The position numbers and the translations under genes were made by a program. Of a DNA stretch of 6,935 bases, positions 5,257 to 6,935 are shown piece by piece; within the stretch, counting starts at the first letter, position 1, and every line of letters starts with the position of its first letter. The DNA comes from Prevotella sp. UBA3288 (GTDB taxonomy: Bacteria > Bacteroidota > Bacteroidia > Bacteroidales > Bacteroidaceae). The notes below the pieces were generated by a model. It was not told where the DNA came from and did not search any database. It saw nothing but the letters and a program-made list of their open reading frames with translations. The stretch is taken from positions 16,576-23,510 of the forward strand of contig DETM01000032.1 of the NCBI GenBank assembly GCA_002361655.1. Reading direction: 5' to 3'.

Positions 5257-6324
5257 TTATATTGCTTTTTTAACGTCGGCAATAGTGATTTCTACCAGTT
5301 CTTCATCGGACACTTTTCCGGCCTTGGCAATACGGTTGGCCTGTGCCTGGATGGTCTTCTCGAAGGTGTTACGTACGAAACGGGCATTGCCGAAGTTGCG
5401 GTCTTTATGCTCGACGGCATAGTCTAGCTGCTCTTTCAGGTAACTGGCAGCCTCTTTGGTAATGGTATACTGATTTTTCTTCAGGTATTGGCGGAAAATC
5501 TTATAGAGGTCGTCGGAGCTATAGTCGGGGAAATGGATATAGCGGTTGAAACGTGACTGTAAGCCTGGGTTGGTGTCAATAAACTTCTTCATCTCGTTGG
5601 TGTAACCTGCCACGATGACTACCAGTCGGTCGCGGTCATCCTCCATACGTTTCAAAAGGGTAGCTACTGCCTCCTTACCATAGTCGGCGCCGGCATCGCT
5701 CTGGGTAATGGCGTATGCCTCGTCGATGAAGAGTACTCCATTCAGTGCCGAGTCGCACATCTGATTGACACGTGGAGCGGTCTGTCCCACATACTGTCCG
5801 ATGAGTCCGGAGCGGTCCGTCTCCACAAGGTGTCCTTTCTTGAGGATTCCTAAGTCTTTATAGATACGAGCCACGATACGAGCCACCGTCGTTTTACCAG
5901 TACCGGGACTACCCGTGAATACCAGGTGATAGCTGAGGTTTGGTGTCTTCAGACCTTTCTCCTGACGTTGTTTCTGCACCTTCACATAATTTGCGAGGGA
6001 ACGTACCTCCGCCTTGACGGCATCCAAGCCAATCAGTTCGTCAAGTTCCTTATAAGGATCACCCTCAATAGGTTTCTTGACATTTACGCTGTCTCCCTCT
6101 TCACCACCCTCCGAGCGGTCTTCCTTATCAGTGAACTTGTATTTGCGTCCACCAACATCGGAACCATCGTCATCGTCGTCAATGACGAGTTTTTTCTCCT
6201 TGGTGTTGGAGTCCTCATTGCCGAGGACCATGGTGCATGCGCCCATCATAAGGAAACAGGCGGTGATACAGATGATGACGATTGTCAGTTGCTTACTGCT
6301 GAAGCGGTCAAAGAAACTTGCCAT
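5257..6324 (-). CDS. Membrane-anchored AAA+ ATPase of the CbxX/CfxQ (CbbX, SpoVK-like) family
   Basis: A 355-residue protein: one hydrophobic segment at about 12-34, a strongly acidic low-complexity linker at 36-95 with a DDDDD run at 49-53, then a single AAA+ module. Walker A GSPGTGKT is at 138-145, Walker B VLFIDE at 197-202, sensor 1 in VIVAGYTNEM at 237-245, the arginine finger R258 in GLQSRF, and the sensor 2-like R316 in GNARFVRN. The IGLDAVKAEV segment at 98-107 is the typical lead-in of this family. Relatives remodel proteins (rubisco activase CbbX, SpoVK, EccA of type VII secretion), but the client here is unknown. The core module looks fully active. The gene overlaps the upstream membrane-protein gene by 40 bp and is probably co-transcribed; I see no convincing promoter of its own. 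C30 in MGAC is a poor lipobox. Confidence 0.9.
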   Translation of the reverse strand: MASFFDRFSSKQLTIVIICITACFLMMGACTMVLGNEDSNTKEKKLVIDDDDDGSDVGGRKYKFTDKEDRSEGGEEGDSVNVKKPIEGDPYKELDELIGLDAVKAEVRSLANYVKVQKQRQEKGLKTPNLSYHLVFTGSPGTGKTTVARIVARIYKDLGILKKGHLVETDRSGLIGQYVGQTAPRVNQMCDSALNGVLFIDEAYAITQSDAGADYGKEAVATLLKRMEDDRDRLVVIVAGYTNEMKKFIDTNPGLQSRFNRYIHFPDYSSDDLYKIFRQYLKKNQYTITKEAASYLKEQLDYAVEHKDRNFGNARFVRNTFEKTIQAQANRIAKAGKVSDEELVEITIADVKKAI

Positions 6325-6761
6325 ATGTTTAAATTTTTAATGATTACATATATATATAATACTACCAATGGTGTAGCATAGCATAACAGGTCTGCCCAGT
6401 CGAAGACCCCTGGGAGACAATGCCCCCCTTGTAAAAGTTCTGATACGATGCCAGTCATAGGAATGCTGCTGGCAACAGTTAGTCGCAGTGGGGTTGACTG
6501 ATGCGACAAAAGCCCGTAGACGAGGAAGATATAGGCTGCCGCCCATAATCCCCCTGGTAGGGAATAGACCCAGAACTCCGCAGGTTGCCAGATAGTCATC
6601 CAACTTCTCCATTGTGCTATCAAGGGCATCAGTCCCATGCCTTCAGCGACATGAAACATGAGTAAAGTAGTAGGACGGAAAGCCAGATAAATCAGTCCGC
6701 CCAGTCCTACCAATATCCATCCCAACATATTTTGTTGTCGTAGTGACATACCCATGTGCAT
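6285..6761 (-). CDS. Small polytopic membrane protein, VanZ-like
   Basis: About 158 residues with four or five hydrophobic helices (near residues 12-28, 33-50, 63-86, 92-110 and 122-142, counted from a TTG at 6764). SELLQ at 108-112 followed by PGVFDWADLLCY at 118-129 recalls the conserved SExxQ ... DxxDxxxN pattern of VanZ-like proteins, but the last part is altered, so the family call is tentative. Function unknown; VanZ itself gives low-level teicoplanin resistance. Possible starts are TTG 6764, ATG 6761, ATG 6755 and ATG 6749. I chose 6761, though the nearby -7 box (6774-6781) would leave it nearly leaderless and 6749 may be the true start. The 3' end overlaps the AAA+ gene by 40 bp, longer than usual coupling overlaps. 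An AT dinucleotide run at 6348-6358 falls in the coding sequence just before the overlap. Confidence 0.7.
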   Translation of the reverse strand: MHMGMSLRQQNMLGWILVGLGGLIYLAFRPTTLLMFHVAEGMGLMPLIAQWRSWMTIWQPAEFWVYSLPGGLWAAAYIFLVYGLLSHQSTPLRLTVASSIPMTGIVSELLQGGHCLPGVFDWADLLCYATPLVVLYIYVIIKNLNIWQVSLTASAVSN

Positions 6762-6773
6762 CAATTAACGCCA

Positions 6774-6781
6774 CAAAATTA
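6774..6781 (-). promoter_or_regulatory. -7 box for the VanZ-like/AAA+ unit
   Basis: TAATTTTG on the minus strand matches TAnnTTTG and lies 13-25 nt from the candidate start codons. There is no clear TTG 19 bp upstream, so the promoter may be weak or need an activator. Confidence 0.5.
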
Positions 6782-6824
6782 CAAAAAAAATGAGATAGTT
6801 AGTAGATAATCTCTGATTTTTTTG

Positions 6825-6832
6825 TAATTTTG
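6825..6832 (+). promoter_or_regulatory. -7 box for the PurF-like gene
   Basis: TAATTTTG on the plus strand, with transcription expected to start near 6837-6840 and a leader of about 35 nt. AAGG at 6862-6865 could serve as a weak ribosome site. No good TTG is found at the -33 position. The leader is far too short for a purine riboswitch. Confidence 0.5.
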
Positions 6833-6873
6833 CAGCCCTAAAAAGGTATTAATTAATAATCAAGGTAAGAAAT

Positions 6874-6935
6874 ATGGGTGGCTTTTTCGGCACTATTTCC
6901 ACAAAAGACTGCGTAAACGACTTGTTTTACGGCAC
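6874..6935 (+). CDS. PurF-like amidophosphoribosyltransferase family protein, first 20 codons only
   Basis: The ATG at 6874 opens MGGFFGTISTKDCVNDLFYG and the frame leaves the window still open. This start resembles a group of Bacteroidales and Clostridia proteins annotated as amidophosphoribosyltransferase or class II glutamine amidotransferase. Standard PurF (first step of purine synthesis: PRPP plus glutamine to phosphoribosylamine) exposes a catalytic Cys right after Met or a propeptide. Here the second residue is Gly and the first Cys is residue 13, so glutamine hydrolysis by the normal mechanism is doubtful. The assignment comes from 20 residues recalled by eye; the PRPP-binding domain would lie to the right. 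It is divergently oriented to the VanZ-like gene across a long inverted repeat. Confidence 0.65.
   Translation, partial: MGGFFGTISTKDCVNDLFYG

Larger units (their letters stand above)
6774..6832. repeat. Long inverted repeat between divergent genes
   Basis: The left arm (6774-6796) and right arm (6809-6832) are near-perfect inverted copies of 23-24 bp. They share CAAAATTAC, the A-tract that follows and GAGAT at the inner end, with a few mismatches between. The 12-bp centre is AGTTAGTAGATA. Each arm holds one TAATTTTG box at its outer end, so the divergent promoters are mirror images. Confidence 0.7.

Noticed and set aside
5260..5280. T-rich run near the AAA+ stop as an intrinsic terminator
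   Set aside because: No GC-rich stem precedes it on either strand, and part of the run encodes the final lysines.
6100..6130. SEGGEEGD stretch in the AAA+ linker as a fourth copy of the palindromic repeat
   Set aside because: The amino acids look similar to the translated repeats, but the DNA lacks the hairpin and the G-rich tail; it is part of a generally acidic linker.
6833..6873. Purine riboswitch or attenuator before the PurF-like gene
   Set aside because: The leader is only about 35-40 nt and shows no stable stem, too short for a known purine aptamer.

Overview
This window looks like a chromosomal segment from a member of the Bacteroidales, most likely a Prevotella-type organism. The support is indirect but consistent: a type III (GlnN) glutamine synthetase, promoters of the Bacteroidetes form (TAnnTTTG at -7, TTG or TTTG 19 bp upstream), near absence of strong Shine-Dalgarno sites, A-rich leaders, and short AT-rich tandem repeats between genes. 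No rRNA, tRNA, CRISPR array or complete insertion sequence was seen.

Left third (1-2786, minus strand). Transcription runs leftward through agmatine deiminase (aguA), N-carbamoylputrescine amidohydrolase (aguB) and the N-terminal third of glnN, which runs off the window. AguA and AguB together convert agmatine to putrescine, releasing ammonia at each step. GlnN assimilates ammonia but has its own promoter with a palindrome in the spacer. The two agu genes carry three GC-rich palindromic mini-repeats inside their reading frames. Each is read in frame as a Pro/Ser/Gly/Glu-rich loop, and this is the most interesting structure in the window.

Middle (2787-4917, plus strand). Two promoters stand back to back between aguA and a tightly packed three-gene operon. 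The operon encodes a short, motif-degenerate ABC ATPase, a UPF0014/FetB-like membrane permease, and a lipoprotein DNA/RNA non-specific endonuclease. The first two genes overlap by 4 bp and the third starts 1 bp after the second.

Right third (4918-6764, minus strand). A small decayed relic of a family 3 glycoside hydrolase is followed, on the same strand, by a membrane-anchored CbxX/CfxQ-type AAA+ ATPase. Upstream of that, and overlapping it by 40 bp, is a small polytopic membrane protein with a VanZ-like look. These two genes probably form one unit.

Right edge (6765-6935). A long inverted repeat, with a -7 box in each arm, separates the leftward membrane-protein gene from a rightward gene. 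Only the first 20 codons of that gene are present, and they match the divergent PurF-like amidophosphoribosyltransferase group that starts MGGFFG and lacks the usual Cys2.
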